Below, one piece after another: positions 52,565-63,960 of a stretch of DNA of 64,000 bases. Source of the stretch: Peribacillus huizhouensis (GTDB lineage: Bacteria > Bacillota > Bacilli > Bacillales > DSM-1321); the NCBI RefSeq assembly GCF_014138605.1, contig NZ_JACJHX010000005.1, positions 62,001-126,000 of the forward strand, read 5' to 3'. Position 1 is the first letter of the stretch. Each line of letters begins with the position of its first letter. Both the position numbers and the translations under genes were made by a program. Below the pieces are notes generated by a model. The model did no database searches. It saw nothing but the letters and a program-made list of their open reading frames with translations, and was not told the origin of the DNA.

Positions 52565-54544
52565 GTGAAGGATCAATTTGAGATAGTCTCCAATTATTCG
52601 CCACAAGGAGATCAGCCTGCTGCCATTAAGGAATTAGTAGAAGGAATTGAAAGTGAGAAACGGTATCAGACATTGCTAGGGGCAACTGGAACGGGAAAAA
52701 CATTTACCATTTCAAATGTCATTAAAGAAGTTAATAAGCCAACATTAGTCATTGCTCATAACAAGACGCTTGCAGGGCAATTGTATAGTGAGTTCAAGGA
52801 ATTTTTCCCGAATAACGCTGTCGGCTATTTTGTTAGTTACTATGATTACTATCAACCAGAAGCCTATGTTCCATCTACGGATACATATATTGAAAAAGAT
52901 GCGAGCATTAATGATGAAATTGACAAACTGCGTCACTCGGCTACATCTGCGCTATTTGAACGTCAAGACGTCATTATTATCGCTAGTGTCTCATGTATTT
53001 TCGGTCTCGGTTCTCCAGAAGAATATCGAGAAATGGTTGTCTCCCTCCGCACGGGTATGGAGATTGATCGAAATAAACTGCTACATAAATTAGTAGATAT
53101 TCAATATGAACGAAATGATATAGACTTCCACCGTGGGACTTTCCGAGTACGGGGGGATGTGGTTGAGATATTCCCAGCTTCTCGTGATGAACACTGTGTT
53201 CGTGTGGAGTTTTTTGGTGATGAAATCGATCGAATACGGGAAGTGGATGCGTTAACGGGAGAAATTACGGCTGAACGGGATCATATTGCGATATTCCCAG
53301 CTTCCCATTTCGTTACACGTGAAGAGAAAATGAAGGTAGCGATTGATAATATAGAGAAAGAACTAGAAGAATGGTTAGTCGTGCTGCGCAATGAAGATAA
53401 ACTGTTAGAAGCTCAACGCCTGGAACAGCGTACAAGGTATGATCTGGAAATGATGCGTGAAATGGGATTTTGTTCAGGGATTGAGAACTATTCTAGACAT
53501 TTAACATTGAAGCCTCCTGGGGCAACACCTTATACATTGATTGACTATTTCCCTAAGGATTTTCTACTTGTTATTGATGAATCACATGTTACTTTGCCGC
53601 AAATCCGCGGAATGTATAACGGAGATCAGGCGAGGAAGCAAGTGCTGGTGGATCATGGTTTCAGGATGCCTTCTGCCAAGGATAACAGACCGCTTCGATT
53701 CGAAGAGTTTGAGGAGAAAGTCCATCAAGCCGTTTTTGTATCCGCTACGCCGGGACCGTTTGAATTGGAACATACACCTGAAATGGTCGAGCAAATTATT
53801 AGACCGACTGGTTTATTAGACCCGAATATTGAAGTGAGACCAATTGAGGGTCAAATTGATGACTTAATCGGTGAAATTCAGGATCGAATCAAACGAAACG
53901 AGCGCGTACTTATCACAACTTTGACGAAAAAAATGTCTGAAGATTTAACGGATTATTTAAAAGAAATTGGAATTAAGATTCAGTACCTCCATTCTGAGGT
54001 AAAGACTTTAGAACGAATTGAAATTATTCGTGAACTACGAATGGGCAAATATGATGTACTAGTCGGAATTAACTTGTTACGAGAAGGTCTCGACATTCCT
54101 GAAGTATCATTGGTTGCGATATTGGATGCCGATAAAGAAGGATTCTTGCGTTCTGAGCGTTCGCTTATCCAAACGATTGGCCGTGCCGCTCGGAATTCCA
54201 ATGGTCATGTAATTATGTATGCGGATCGCATAACGAATTCGATGGAATTGGCCATTAGTGAAACTAAGCGGCGCCGAGAAATTCAAGAGCAGTATAATAA
54301 AGAACATAATATTACTCCAAAAACTATTCAAAAAGAGGTTCGTGGTTCCATTCGCGTGACTCATGCAGCAGAAGATACGGAGACATATGATGTAGCACCT
54401 AGTTTCACTAAAATGACGAAACAGGAGCGAGAGCAACTAATTATGAACACGGAGAAGGAAATGAAAGAAGCAGCTAAAGCCCTCGATTTCGAACGGGCAG
54501 CACAGCTTCGTGATCTTTTAATCGAGCTGAAAGTGGAAGGGTGA
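52565..54544 (+). CDS. uvrB: Excinuclease ABC subunit B
   Basis: UvrB verifies DNA damage in nucleotide excision repair. The start is the GTG at 52565, 8 bp after GGAGG (659 residues, [18 protein letters not shown]). Walker A is GATGTGKTF; the beta-hairpin that clamps the strand is [20 protein letters not shown]; helicase motifs [20 protein letters not shown] and QTIGRAARN are present. The C-terminal UVR domain binds UvrC (about 620-655). uvrA follows 7 bp later. Confidence 0.98.
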   Translation: MKDQFEIVSNYSPQGDQPAAIKELVEGIESEKRYQTLLGATGTGKTFTISNVIKEVNKPTLVIAHNKTLAGQLYSEFKEFFPNNAVGYFVSYYDYYQPEAYVPSTDTYIEKDASINDEIDKLRHSATSALFERQDVIIIASVSCIFGLGSPEEYREMVVSLRTGMEIDRNKLLHKLVDIQYERNDIDFHRGTFRVRGDVVEIFPASRDEHCVRVEFFGDEIDRIREVDALTGEITAERDHIAIFPASHFVTREEKMKVAIDNIEKELEEWLVVLRNEDKLLEAQRLEQRTRYDLEMMREMGFCSGIENYSRHLTLKPPGATPYTLIDYFPKDFLLVIDESHVTLPQIRGMYNGDQARKQVLVDHGFRMPSAKDNRPLRFEEFEEKVHQAVFVSATPGPFELEHTPEMVEQIIRPTGLLDPNIEVRPIEGQIDDLIGEIQDRIKRNERVLITTLTKKMSEDLTDYLKEIGIKIQYLHSEVKTLERIEIIRELRMGKYDVLVGINLLREGLDIPEVSLVAILDADKEGFLRSERSLIQTIGRAARNSNGHVIMYADRITNSMELAISETKRRREIQEQYNKEHNITPKTIQKEVRGSIRVTHAAEDTETYDVAPSFTKMTKQEREQLIMNTEKEMKEAAKALDFERAAQLRDLLIELKVEG

Positions 54545-54551
54545 CAAGACA

Positions 54552-57425
54552 ATGGCATTGGAAAAAATCACGGTTATTGGCGCTAGAGCCAATAACCTAA
54601 AGAATATTGACGTCACAATCCCCAGAGACAAGCTTGTCGTCCTTACGGGATTGTCGGGATCAGGGAAGTCATCGCTTGCATTTGATACGATATATGCGGA
54701 AGGGCAACGGCGCTATGTTGAGTCGCTTTCTGCTTACGCCAGACAATTTTTAGGACAAATGGATAAGCCAGATGTGGATTCAATTGAAGGCCTTTCACCG
54801 GCCATATCAATCGATCAGAAAACTACAAGCCGTAATCCGCGTTCAACAGTTGGAACTGTAACGGAAATCTACGATTATTTACGTTTACTTTACGCACGAA
54901 TCGGTAGACCAACATGTCCTAATCACGGCATTGAAATATCCTCACAAACGATTGAACAAATGGTGGACCGGATTTTAGAATACCCTGAACGGACAAAAAT
55001 GCAAGTCCTTGCGCCCGTTGTCTCAGGAAGAAAAGGGACACACACCAAAGTGTTGGAAGATATTAAAAAGCAAGGATATGTCAGAGTTCGCGTAGATGGC
55101 GAGATTTTAGACGTAGGGGAAGACATCATTCTTGAAAAAAATAAGAAACACTCGATTGAGGTCATTATCGACCGTATCGTTATTAAAGATGGGATAGCAG
55201 CGCGCCTTGCAGACTCAATGGAAAGTGCTTTAAAGCTAGGTGACGGAAAAGTATTGATAGATATTAATGGGGAAGAGGAGCTTTTGTTTAGTGAACATCA
55301 TGCTTGCCCTTATTGTGGGTTCTCCGTAGAAGAACTGGAGCCGCGCATGTTTTCTTTTAACAGCCCATTCGGTGCCTGTCCAGATTGCGACGGCCTTGGT
55401 ACGAAACTTGAAGTCGATCAACAGCTCGTCATTCCAAATGATGAATTAACGTTAAACCAAAATGCGCTTGCGCCTTGGGAATCGACTAGTTCGCAATATT
55501 ATCCCCAACTATTGAAAGCTATAGCTGATCATTATGGAATTGATATGGATATTCCAGTTAAAGACCTATCGACAGGTTTGTTGGATAAGATTTTATATGG
55601 TTCTGGAAAAGAAAAAATTTACTTCCGTTATGAAAATGACTACGGTAGATTGCACGAAAGCTATATCGCTTTCGAAGGTGTATTGAATAACGTGGAACGT
55701 CGCTTTAAAGAAACTAGTTCAGACTATGTCCGTGATCAGATGGAAAAGTATATGGCTCAACATGCTTGTCCAACTTGTAAAGGCCAAAGACTGAAGAAGG
55801 AAAGCCTATCTGTTCTCATCCAAAACAAAACGATTAGTGAAACAACTGCTTATTCGATTGAAGAGGCCGTCCAGTTTTTCGAACATCTGGATTTATCAGA
55901 AAAAGAACAAGCAATTGCTCAATTAATTTTGCGTGAAATTCAAGAGCGGTTAGGTTTTCTTGCCAATGTTGGCTTGGAATATTTAACTTTAAGCAGAGCG
56001 GCAGGAACGCTATCTGGTGGGGAGGCTCAGCGAATCAGGCTAGCCACTCAGATTGGCTCCCGTTTAACGGGTGTTCTATATATTTTGGATGAACCATCAA
56101 TCGGTCTCCATCAAAGAGACAATGATCGTCTTATTGAAACACTGAAGAATATGCGTGAAATTGGCAATACGCTGATCGTAGTTGAACATGACGAAGATAC
56201 GATGCTTGCTGCAGATTATTTGATTGATGTAGGACCAGGAGCAGGAGCACACGGAGGGAAAATTGTTTCTGCAGGTACGCCACAGGAAGTCATGAATGAT
56301 CCTGATTCATTAACTGGGCAGTATTTGTCAGGGAAAAAATTTATTCCGTTACCACTAGAACGTCGTAAAAGTGATGGTCGTTATATTGAAATCAAAGGAG
56401 CGAAAGAAAATAATCTCAAAAATGTGAATGTGAAATTTCCTCTTGGTACATTTACAGCTGTTACTGGTGTCTCGGGTTCTGGGAAAAGTACGTTAGTTAA
56501 TGAGATTCTACATAAATCATTAGCGCAAAAACTGAACCGTGCAAAAGCTCGCCCGGGTTCTTTTCGGGAAATCAAAGGTGTTGATCATCTTGATAAGGTC
56601 ATCGATATTGATCAGTCACCAATTGGAAGAACGCCGCGTTCAAACCCCGCTACATATACAGGGGCATTTGATGATATTCGGGATGTGTTTGCCACAACGA
56701 ATGAAGCGAAAATTCGCGGCTATAAAAAAGGTCGTTTTAGTTTTAATGTCAAAGGTGGTCGCTGTGAAGCTTGTCGTGGCGATGGAATCATTAAAATTGA
56801 AATGCATTTCTTACCTGATGTGTACGTGCCTTGTGAAGTGTGTCATGGAAAGCGGTATAATCGTGAAACATTGGAAGTGAAATATAAAGGCAAAAATATT
56901 GCTGATATTCTAGAGTTGACGGTAGAAGAAGCGGTTGAATTTTTTGAGAATATCCCAAAAATCAATAGAAAACTCCAAACAATTCAAGATGTTGGCTTAG
57001 GTTATATTAAACTTGGTCAGCCAGCAACCACACTTTCCGGTGGAGAAGCACAGCGGGTAAAGTTAGCTTCTGAACTTCATCGTCGTTCAAATGGCCGTTC
57101 CTTCTATATTCTTGATGAACCAACAACGGGTCTTCATGTTGATGATATTGCAAGGCTTCTTGAAGTCCTTCAGCGCCTCGTTGAAAACGGTGATACTGTT
57201 CTTGTCATCGAACATAATCTAGATGTCATTAAATCCGCTGATTATTTGGTCGACCTTGGTCCTGAGGGTGGAGATAAAGGCGGAACGATTATCGCAACAG
57301 GTACACCTGAACAAATCGCTGAGGCAGAAGGGTCCTATACAGGAAAATATCTAAAACCTATTCTTGAAAGAGACCGTATCAGAATGGAAAAGAGAATCAA
57401 AGAAAAAGAGCATGAACATGTATAA
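54552..57425 (+). CDS. uvrA: Excinuclease ABC subunit A
   Basis: UvrA finds DNA lesions and loads UvrB. The product has 957 residues with two ABC modules. Walker A motifs are GLSGSGKSS (about 34) and GVSGSGKST (about 643). Zinc sites are [13 protein letters not shown] with [12 protein letters not shown], and CEACRGDG with [10 protein letters not shown]. Signatures [12 protein letters not shown] and [15 protein letters not shown] are intact. It is in an operon with uvrB, likely LexA-regulated, although I do not identify a LexA box upstream of uvrB. Confidence 0.98.
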   Translation: MALEKITVIGARANNLKNIDVTIPRDKLVVLTGLSGSGKSSLAFDTIYAEGQRRYVESLSAYARQFLGQMDKPDVDSIEGLSPAISIDQKTTSRNPRSTVGTVTEIYDYLRLLYARIGRPTCPNHGIEISSQTIEQMVDRILEYPERTKMQVLAPVVSGRKGTHTKVLEDIKKQGYVRVRVDGEILDVGEDIILEKNKKHSIEVIIDRIVIKDGIAARLADSMESALKLGDGKVLIDINGEEELLFSEHHACPYCGFSVEELEPRMFSFNSPFGACPDCDGLGTKLEVDQQLVIPNDELTLNQNALAPWESTSSQYYPQLLKAIADHYGIDMDIPVKDLSTGLLDKILYGSGKEKIYFRYENDYGRLHESYIAFEGVLNNVERRFKETSSDYVRDQMEKYMAQHACPTCKGQRLKKESLSVLIQNKTISETTAYSIEEAVQFFEHLDLSEKEQAIAQLILREIQERLGFLANVGLEYLTLSRAAGTLSGGEAQRIRLATQIGSRLTGVLYILDEPSIGLHQRDNDRLIETLKNMREIGNTLIVVEHDEDTMLAADYLIDVGPGAGAHGGKIVSAGTPQEVMNDPDSLTGQYLSGKKFIPLPLERRKSDGRYIEIKGAKENNLKNVNVKFPLGTFTAVTGVSGSGKSTLVNEILHKSLAQKLNRAKARPGSFREIKGVDHLDKVIDIDQSPIGRTPRSNPATYTGAFDDIRDVFATTNEAKIRGYKKGRFSFNVKGGRCEACRGDGIIKIEMHFLPDVYVPCEVCHGKRYNRETLEVKYKGKNIADILELTVEEAVEFFENIPKINRKLQTIQDVGLGYIKLGQPATTLSGGEAQRVKLASELHRRSNGRSFYILDEPTTGLHVDDIARLLEVLQRLVENGDTVLVIEHNLDVIKSADYLVDLGPEGGDKGGTIIATGTPEQIAEAEGSYTGKYLKPILERDRIRMEKRIKEKEHEHV

Positions 57426-57429
57426 GGAT

Positions 57430-57665
57430 GTCCGATAAAGTGAAACTTCAATCAGTGGGGATTTTCCACTGATTGTTAGTCCCGTTCTACTGTCGCTAAG
57501 ATCTTCGCTTCCGCTAAGATCAATCGACAGTACGAACCCGATTGGTTCAACTAAACCGCTGAAGAACCCAGCGGTAAGTTTCACTGTATCTCACCAATCG
57601 GGCTTTTACGGGCAGTTGACCCCCACTTGGGTGGGGGTCAACTGCCCGTTAATGCGGGATAATGC
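57430..57665 (-). repeat. Composite family C element after uvrA
   Basis: The left part reads, inverted, GATAAAGTGAAACTTCAATC, AGTGGGGATTTTCCACTGAT. Next is an unrelated hairpin (ACTGTCGCTAAGATC ... GATCAATCGACAGT). The right part has CCAATCGGGCTTTTACGGGC, AGTTGACCCCCACTTGGGTG and GGGGTCAACTGCCCGT, an inverted outer stem with a shortened loop. It follows the uvrA stop by 10 bp and probably serves as its terminator. Confidence 0.7.
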
Positions 57666-57666
57666 A

Positions 57667-57755
57667 AGGGTCAGACTGAGCAACTACCACATACAGTTAA
57701 AATGAAGTGAAAGTAACACAAAAACTGTATAGTGAGTGCTAGGTCAGACCCTTTT
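57667..57755. repeat. Family A palindromic repeat after uvrA
   Basis: AAGGGTCAGACTGAGCA on the left mirrors TGCTAGGTCAGACCCTTTT on the right, with ACATACAGTT and AACTGTATAGTG inside. Confidence 0.8.
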
Positions 57756-57800
57756 GGGGTATCGTTGAATCATAATAAGAAGAATTTTGTAGAATAGCGC

Positions 57801-58086
57801 TTAATCAAATGATTGATTAAATGGAGTGTGGAAATGTAGTCTCTAATGACATCTGATGTGAAATTAGATGTTTTTTATGTCGTTTGAAATTGTCGAATGT
57901 ATAGTAGAGGTTTCGGAAATGTTTGAAGTCTTGTTTTTTGTCCTTAATCAAACGATTGATTAAAATGGAGGAGACAAAGTATTGCAAGGGATATATGAGG
58001 TATAAATTGGTGAATATTTTGACGGTCTGAAAGGATGAGCTTTGCAGAAATTTGCGATAACGCGGCTTAATCAAACGATTGATTAA
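57801..58086. promoter_or_regulatory. Three TetR-operator-like palindromes in a gene-free region
   Basis: TTAATCAAATGATTGATTAA at 57801-57820, and TTAATCAAACGATTGATTAA at 57944-57963 and 58067-58086. Each has perfect 8-bp arms TTAATCAA/TTGATTAA around 4 bp and is followed by AATGGA. TATGTCGTTTGAAATT also recurs at 57876 and 58141, so the region is a set of diverged tandem units with periods near 143 and 123 bp. No regulator or gene lies between 57426 and 58336. Confidence 0.65.
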
Positions 58087-58336
58087 AATGGATGCAAACC
58101 TGCATTTCTATGGACATACTGCGTTAGATTCGCTGATTATTATGTCGTTTGAAATTATTGGAGTTAAATTTTGTAAGTGATGAAACTTTCATGAATAGTA
58201 GGCGTATTAATAAGTAAGTGTGCTTTTATTTTTTTGGACTCAAAATACTAACTCATTGCTTCCATAATATTCATAATAAAAGAGAAAATCGAGAAAACCC
58301 TGTGAAAAAAATAGATTGAAATTGGAGGGAAAAGGA

Positions 58337-59437
58337 ATGAATGAAGAAAAAAAGCGAATTCTACAAATGGTTCAAGATGGGAAACTATCTACGGATGAAG
58401 CTTTAAAGATTTTAGAAGAACTAGATCAGGCGAGTAAAGAATCGGAGAAGAAAGAACAAGTACTAGTCAATGAATTATCGACAGTTGTTCTTGATAAAGA
58501 AGGTGCCGATAAACAACAAGATTATTTTAATAAAAAAATCAGCTCTTCCAAAGAGAAAATCTTTGATTTCGTAGAGAGTGCCGTGAAAAAAATCAAAGAA
58601 TCGGATTTTGATCTCAATTTTGGTACTTCGCATGAGATTTCACATATTTTTACCCATGATCAAACGCCCCTTAAAGAAATTGAGATAGATATTGCAAATG
58701 GGAAGACGAGAGTAATCCCGTGGTCGAATAATGAAATTAGAATTGAATGTCAAGCGAAGGTTTATCGTGGCGCGATGCAGGATGAAGCAAGAGAAGCGCT
58801 ATTAAAAGAAGTACATTTTTTAGTAGAAGATGAAAAATTACGTTTCCATTTATTGCAGAAATTTATAAAAGCGGATGTCACTTTGTACATCCCTAATAAA
58901 GAGTATGAAGAAGTGTATATCCGTATGTTTAACGGTTCTATCTCTGGAGAGTCTTTAAAAGCAGATCATTTTAAAGTGAAGACTGCCAATGGAAAAATAG
59001 CCATTGAAGACGTGACAGGAAAAAAACTAAATGCTGAAACGGGAAATGGGAATATATCGATTCGCCAAGCAACTATAGAAAAAATCGAAACAGAAACATT
59101 AAATGGTTCGATACATGTAGATGGAATCTATAAAAATCTTGATGCTCAATCATTTTCTGGTCAAGTGACTTGCCGTGTGGATGAACAAAATTGTGAGTAT
59201 ATTTCAGCCAAAACAGTGACTGGAAAGCTTGATGTAATCTTGCCTACAGGAATGTCAGTAGAAGGTGAGTTGAAATCGAATCTTGGTAACTTCAATGTAA
59301 ACTTAGATGGCATTCAAATTATTGAAGAGAAAAATGATGTCATTCAAAAAGTGTTGAGATTTAAGACGACAAAGGATGTTGTTCCAGTTCTACACTTGTT
59401 TGCTGATACGAAAACTGGTGGCATTTCAGTATCGTAA
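58337..59437 (+). CDS. yvlB: YvlB-like DUF4097 protein
   Basis: ATG at 58337 after GGAGGGAAAAGGA; 366 residues. The N-terminal helical hairpin EEKKRILQMVQDGKLSTDEA (about 3-30) is shared by YvlB and LiaX proteins. The C-terminal half is a beta-helix of DUF4097 repeats (VKTANGKIAIEDVTGKKLNA; ETGNGNISIRQATIEKIETE; AKTVTGKLDVILPTG). Relatives sense envelope stress or daptomycin-like peptides. In B. subtilis yvlB is in yvlABCD; here yvlA, yvlC and yvlD are absent next to it. Confidence 0.88.
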   Translation: MNEEKKRILQMVQDGKLSTDEALKILEELDQASKESEKKEQVLVNELSTVVLDKEGADKQQDYFNKKISSSKEKIFDFVESAVKKIKESDFDLNFGTSHEISHIFTHDQTPLKEIEIDIANGKTRVIPWSNNEIRIECQAKVYRGAMQDEAREALLKEVHFLVEDEKLRFHLLQKFIKADVTLYIPNKEYEEVYIRMFNGSISGESLKADHFKVKTANGKIAIEDVTGKKLNAETGNGNISIRQATIEKIETETLNGSIHVDGIYKNLDAQSFSGQVTCRVDEQNCEYISAKTVTGKLDVILPTGMSVEGELKSNLGNFNVNLDGIQIIEEKNDVIQKVLRFKTTKDVVPVLHLFADTKTGGISVS

Positions 59438-59440
59438 AGA

Positions 59441-59645
59441 TTTATCCAGCATTAACTGCCCGTAAAAACAAACCCGATTGGAACTTGCCTCTTGTGGTTT
59501 TCAAAGGCAAATTTGCGCCCATAGAATGTGGGCTGCAGACGAAGACATGAGGATGCGGCGTACTTAGTCTTTGATTTGTTGGATCTTAGCAACACTAACA
59601 ATCAGTGGGGATGAAGAACACTGAAGATTGAAGTTTCACTTTATT
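59441..59645 (+). repeat. Family C repeat enlarged by an insertion
   Basis: It begins TTTATCCAGCATTAACTGCC and ends AGATTGAAGTTTCACTTTAT. The inner part is replaced or extended (GGAACTTGCCTCTTGTGG to TCTTAGCAACACTAACAATC AGTGGGG). The 59438-59897 gap holds only this and the following palindrome. Confidence 0.65.
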
Positions 59646-59659
59646 ATGGTTAAAAAGGG

Positions 59660-59785
59660 AACAAGAGGATGTCCCAAGGGTAGGCCACGCGCTATATACA
59701 CTGTTCAAAGTGGTACTTACGCTTATTTGAACTGTATATGTCGCTAAGGGTCAACCCTTTTCAATAAGGGACATCCTCTTTGTAT
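59660..59785 (+). terminator. Terminator enclosing a family A palindrome, before hprK
   Basis: AAGAGGATGTCCC (59663) pairs with GGGACATCCTCTTT (59783). Inside are AAGGGTAGGCCACGCGC and GTCGCTAAGGGTCAACCCTT, and TTCAAAGTGG against TTTGAACTG. As at 39014 and 63872, a family A core sits inside a terminator stem. Confidence 0.75.
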
Positions 59786-59897
59786 TTTTGTAATTGAGTG
59801 ATTTTACAAAAGCTTTGTTTGGATATTAGTAGAAAAATGCTAAAATAAAGATTACCTTTATAAGAGAAATAATTTAACTCCAAGGGAGGCTAACAAT

Positions 59898-60833
59898 ATG
59901 GCAAAAGTACGTGTGAAAGATTTGATAGATACATTCAATCTTGAATTAGTCAGTGGAGAAGAGGGGATTAATCGTCCTATTATAACAAGTGACCTTTCTC
60001 GGCCTGGTTTAGAAATTGCAGGTTTTTTTGATTTTTATCCCGCAGAGAGAATACAGCTACTTGGAATGACAGAGATGTCTTTCTTTGAAAAGCTAAGTGC
60101 GCCTGAAAGAACGAGCAGAATGGAAAACCTATGTCGGGATATTACACCTGGAATTATTATTAGCCGTGCGCATGAGGTTCCAGAAGAGTTAATTATTGCG
60201 TCTGAACAACAGTCGGTCCCGGTGATGCGGTCCAGTATGAAAACTACCCGGCTATTTAGTCACTTAACTAATTTTCTGGAAAGTAAACTTGCTCCGACAA
60301 CAGCTGTCCATGGGGTATTGATAGATATTTATGGAGTCGGCGTGATGATCACTGGAAAAAGTGGAGTTGGTAAAAGTGAGACCGCGCTTGAGCTAGTAAA
60401 ACGAGGCCATCGTTTAGTTGCGGATGATTGTGTGGAGATTCGTCAGGAAGATCAGGATACCCTAGTTGGTAATGCTCCTGAACTGATTGAGCATTTATTG
60501 GAAATTCGCGGACTGGGTATTATTAATGTGATGACCTTGTTTGGAGCAGGTGCCGTAAGAAGCAATAAGAAAATTTCACTCGTTATCAATCTAGAGCTAT
60601 GGGAAAAAAATAAGCAATATGATCGGGTTGGTCTTGATGAGGAAAAAGTGAAAATCATTGATACTGAAGTGACGAAATTAACGGTTCCTGTACGACCAGG
60701 AAGAAACTTAGCAGTTATTATAGAGGTGGCTGCGATGAACTTCCGTTTGAAAAGAATGGGCGTCAATGCAGCGGAAATCTTCTCAAGCCGGTTGAACAAT
60801 ACTATTTCTGGGGGCGGGCACGAAGAATTTTAA
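59898..60833 (+). CDS. hprK: HPr kinase/phosphorylase
   Basis: HprK phosphorylates HPr and Crh on Ser46 for carbon catabolite control. The product has 311 residues. Walker A is [19 protein letters not shown] (about 154-172), followed by [11 protein letters not shown]. The HprK/P signature [20 protein letters not shown] is complete. GGAGG precedes the ATG. It heads the hprK-lgt-yvoD-ppaX-yvoF operon, as in B. subtilis. Confidence 0.97.
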   Translation: MAKVRVKDLIDTFNLELVSGEEGINRPIITSDLSRPGLEIAGFFDFYPAERIQLLGMTEMSFFEKLSAPERTSRMENLCRDITPGIIISRAHEVPEELIIASEQQSVPVMRSSMKTTRLFSHLTNFLESKLAPTTAVHGVLIDIYGVGVMITGKSGVGKSETALELVKRGHRLVADDCVEIRQEDQDTLVGNAPELIEHLLEIRGLGIINVMTLFGAGAVRSNKKISLVINLELWEKNKQYDRVGLDEEKVKIIDTEVTKLTVPVRPGRNLAVIIEVAAMNFRLKRMGVNAAEIFSSRLNNTISGGGHEEF

Positions 60834-60916
60834 GTGATCCTTCATCCAAGTAAGGGTTATTCGATGAAATCAGTAATTTTAATGAAAATTTCTTAGAATA
60901 GAAAAGAGGGAATGTG

Positions 60917-61729
60917 ATGGAGCAAGATATACAGCCGTTAAATCCTATTGCTTTTGATTTAGGTTTTCTGGAAGTGCATTGGTATGGAATCATTATCGGA
61001 GTTGGTGTTCTTCTAGGTTTGTTTATTGCCACTAAGGAAGCGGACAGAAGAGGAATTGGTAAGGAAACTTTTGTCGATATGATCCTGTTTGCTGTTCCAA
61101 TAGCGATTATTAGTGCTCGAATTTATTATGTCATTTTTCAATGGGATTATTATTCGCAAAATCCGGGCCAAATCATTCAAATTTGGAACGGTGGAATCGC
61201 TATTCACGGTGCAATTATCGGTGCAGTTTTAACCGCTATTGTTTTTTCGAAAGTTAGAAAACTATCGTTTTGGAAGCTTGTAGATGTAGCTGCTCCTAGC
61301 CTTTTATTAGGGCAAGCTATTGGGCGTTGGGGGAATTTTATGAATCAGGAAGCGCATGGCGGTGAAGTGACGCGTGCCTTTTTAGAAAATCTCCATCTAC
61401 CTAATTTTATTATTAATCAAATGTACATAGAGGGGACTTATTATCATCCGACATTTTTATATGAGTCGCTTTGGAACTTATTGGGTGTAGCGTTATTACT
61501 AATCTTAAGAAGGTCGAATTTGCGCAGAGGAGAGATCTTTTTAAGCTATGTCATTTGGTATTCAGTCGGCCGATATTTCATTGAAGGCTTGCGGACGGAC
61601 AGCTTAATGTTGACAGAAACACTACGAATTGCTCAAGTTATTTCCATTGTATTAATTGTAGTGGCGATCGTTCTTTGGGTTTACAGAAGGGTTCGGGGCT
61701 ACTCCGATAAAAAATACTTAGAGGCATAA
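60917..61729 (+). CDS. lgt: Prolipoprotein diacylglyceryl transferase
   Basis: Lgt attaches diacylglycerol to the lipobox Cys of prelipoproteins, such as the binding protein and CccB in this window. ATG at 60917 after AGAGGG; 270 residues. About seven membrane helices. The invariant [14 protein letters not shown] motif (about 138-151), the N-terminal [14 protein letters not shown] and the IHGAIIG catalytic-His region are present, as is the late [14 protein letters not shown]. Confidence 0.97.
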   Translation: MEQDIQPLNPIAFDLGFLEVHWYGIIIGVGVLLGLFIATKEADRRGIGKETFVDMILFAVPIAIISARIYYVIFQWDYYSQNPGQIIQIWNGGIAIHGAIIGAVLTAIVFSKVRKLSFWKLVDVAAPSLLLGQAIGRWGNFMNQEAHGGEVTRAFLENLHLPNFIINQMYIEGTYYHPTFLYESLWNLLGVALLLILRRSNLRRGEIFLSYVIWYSVGRYFIEGLRTDSLMLTETLRIAQVISIVLIVVAIVLWVYRRVRGYSDKKYLEA

Positions 61730-61754
61730 TGAGCGAATTGGGGGTGAGGAGGTA

Positions 61755-62699
61755 GTGATTGGCCATTCGGTGAAAAAGGGATTACTGGTAGGATTACAAA
61801 CTACTTGGACACTTGGTAAAGTGATTTTTCCGGTTACATTGATTGTATCCGTTCTTCAATATACACCGGTTTTACAATGGATCATCGATTTCATTTCTCC
61901 TTTTATGAATATGATTGGATTGCCGGGTGAAGCTGCAATTCCTCTTGTATTAGGTAATTTTTTAAACTTGTATGCAGGAATTGCTGGGATTTTAACACTT
62001 GATTTATCGGTGAAAGAAGTTTTCATTGTTGCTATCATGTTATCGTTTAGTCACAATTTATTTATTGAATCTGGTGTTGCAGTGAAGGTCGGTGTAAAGC
62101 TTTGGGTTATTTTAGCAGTTAGAATCGGCTTAGCTTTATTGGCTGCTGTTATGATTAATCTAGTTTGGCATGGTGGATCAGAGCTTGCCAAATACGGGTT
62201 TGTTAGTCCTGCTACAGCGGAAATTAACGGTGTATGGGCGATTTTACTAAATGGATTGGAACGGGCTGCATCTGGGGTAGTACAATTAGCTTTCATTGTT
62301 ATTCCATTAATGATTATTATGCAGATTATGAAAGATTTGAAGTGGCTGGATGTTATGTCGAAGGCTTTGGCACCATTTACAAAAATTCTCGGAATGAAGC
62401 CTAATACATCGATGACGATGGTGGCAGGTCTCACTATCGGATTGGCGTATGGTGCTGGTGTCATGATCCAAGCTGCTAAAGAAGACAATGTAAGTAAAAA
62501 AGATATGACGCTTGCTTTTATTTTTCTAGTGGCGTGTCATGCTGTAGTTGAAGATACATTAATCTTTATTCCGCTTGGGATTCCGGTTTGGCCGTTGTTG
62601 GTTATCAGGCTTACAACAGCCATACTGTTAACGATGATTATCGGGATGATTTGGAATCGATCGGAGTTTTCACAAAGGAAGGAAGCATATGAACAGTAA
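61755..62699 (+). CDS. yvoD: Nucleoside-recognition (Gate) domain membrane protein YvoD
   Basis: The protein has 314 residues with about eight membrane helices and two Gate-type domains (about 40-130 and 190-300; [35 protein letters not shown]). The family may transport or sense nucleosides or ions; function is unproven. GTG start at 61755 after GAGGAGGT. Its end overlaps ppaX by 11 bp. Confidence 0.93.
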   Translation: MIGHSVKKGLLVGLQTTWTLGKVIFPVTLIVSVLQYTPVLQWIIDFISPFMNMIGLPGEAAIPLVLGNFLNLYAGIAGILTLDLSVKEVFIVAIMLSFSHNLFIESGVAVKVGVKLWVILAVRIGLALLAAVMINLVWHGGSELAKYGFVSPATAEINGVWAILLNGLERAASGVVQLAFIVIPLMIIMQIMKDLKWLDVMSKALAPFTKILGMKPNTSMTMVAGLTIGLAYGAGVMIQAAKEDNVSKKDMTLAFIFLVACHAVVEDTLIFIPLGIPVWPLLVIRLTTAILLTMIIGMIWNRSEFSQRKEAYEQ

Positions 62700-63333
62700 T
62701 ATTACAACTTTGTTATTTGATTTAGACGGAACATTAATTAACACCAATGAATTAATCGTTGCTTCATTTTTGGATACATTAAATCATTATTATCCTGACC
62801 GCTATAAACGTGAGGATGTTATTCCTTTTAATGGTCCGCCGCTAATTGATACATTTCATAGTATTGATCCAAACCGTGCAGAAGAGATGGTGACTCATTA
62901 TCGAAAGCATAACTGGGAACATCATGATTTGTTAGTTACGGAGTTTGACGAGGTTTATGAAACAGTAAAAACGTTGAAGGAGAGCGGCTATAAATTAGCG
63001 ATTGTTTCAACAAAAATCCATGCTGTTGTGATGAAGGGCTTGCAGTTGACAAAGCTGGATGAATTTTTTGATGTGATTGTTACACTAGATCATGTGAAAA
63101 AAGCAAAACCGGATCCAGAGCCAGTTCAGCAGGCATTGGCTTTATTAGGTTCGTCTCCTGAAGAATCGATCATGATTGGAGATAACTATCATGATATATT
63201 GTCTGGACAAAATGCCGGGACAAAAACAGCAGGAGTAGCTTGGTCGGCAAAAGGCAGAGAGCATCTTGAGCAGTACAATCCCGATTATATTCTTGAGAAG
63301 ATGTCAGATTTAATCACGATTTTAGAGGGGTAA
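62689..63333 (+). CDS. ppaX: Pyrophosphatase PpaX
   Basis: HAD-family hydrolase that degrades the pyrophosphate released when HprK dephosphorylates P-Ser-HPr by phosphorolysis. The product has 214 residues. HAD motif [13 protein letters not shown], motif II IVSTK, motif [12 protein letters not shown] and motif [18 protein letters not shown] are present. Overlap with yvoD and linkage to hprK support the assignment. Confidence 0.95.
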   Translation: MNSNITTLLFDLDGTLINTNELIVASFLDTLNHYYPDRYKREDVIPFNGPPLIDTFHSIDPNRAEEMVTHYRKHNWEHHDLLVTEFDEVYETVKTLKESGYKLAIVSTKIHAVVMKGLQLTKLDEFFDVIVTLDHVKKAKPDPEPVQQALALLGSSPEESIMIGDNYHDILSGQNAGTKTAGVAWSAKGREHLEQYNPDYILEKMSDLITILEG

Positions 63334-63338
63334 GCCTT

Positions 63339-63848
63339 ATGAGGCGAACAACAAGGTACCCGGTAGAAGATGCAAACTCACTTTGGCATGTCTTTAAAAC
63401 GGTTCCTTTTTGGAAAGTTGTGAAGAATTTTAGCGTGATTCAGATTGCTAGATACACACCTTTCTTAGGAATGAAAAACTGGTTGTATCGAGTTTTTTTG
63501 AGAATGAAGGTTGGCGATCAAACTTCATTTGCACTTATGGTTATGCTGGATTGTATGTTTCCTGAAAAAATTACAGTCGGTAGAAATTCAGTTATTGGCT
63601 ATAACACAACCATATTAGCACATGAATACTTAATTAAGGAATATCGACTTGGGGAAGTTGTGATTGGCAATGAAGTCCTAATCGGTGCTAATTCAACGAT
63701 TCTACCAGGTGTTGTCATTGGCGATGGGGCGATTGTGTCGGCAGGTACACTTGTGCATAAAGACGTACCGGAAGGCGCATTTGTTGGCGGGAACCCTATG
63801 CGCATCATTTATACGAAAGAAGAAAGAGCGAAGCAATTGGAAATTTGA
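63339..63848 (+). CDS. yvoF: Hexapeptide acyltransferase YvoF
   Basis: The protein has 169 residues. The C-terminal two thirds form a left-handed beta helix with hexapeptide repeats ([55 protein letters not shown]) and the CoA-site ending GNPMRIIY. It transfers an acetyl or other acyl group to an unknown acceptor, probably envelope-related. It is the last gene of the hprK operon. Confidence 0.93.
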   Translation: MRRTTRYPVEDANSLWHVFKTVPFWKVVKNFSVIQIARYTPFLGMKNWLYRVFLRMKVGDQTSFALMVMLDCMFPEKITVGRNSVIGYNTTILAHEYLIKEYRLGEVVIGNEVLIGANSTILPGVVIGDGAIVSAGTLVHKDVPEGAFVGGNPMRIIYTKEERAKQLEI

Positions 63849-63871
63849 ATCGAATAGATAACTAATATCCA

Positions 63872-63960
63872 AGGACCAGACCTTGCACACTACACAGTTC
63901 AAAGTGGAATAACCACTCCATTTGAACTACAAATAGTCAGTGCAAGGTCTGGTCTTTTTA
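63872..63960 (+). terminator. Terminator of the hprK operon formed by a family A palindrome
   Basis: ACCAGACCTTGCAC (63875) mirrors GTGCAAGGTCTGGT (63940), and ACAGTTCAAAGTGG mirrors CCATTTGAACT inside; TTTTTATTA follows. This is the most symmetrical family A copy in the window. A further GGGGTCTGACCCC begins at 63973 and is cut by the window end. Confidence 0.85.
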
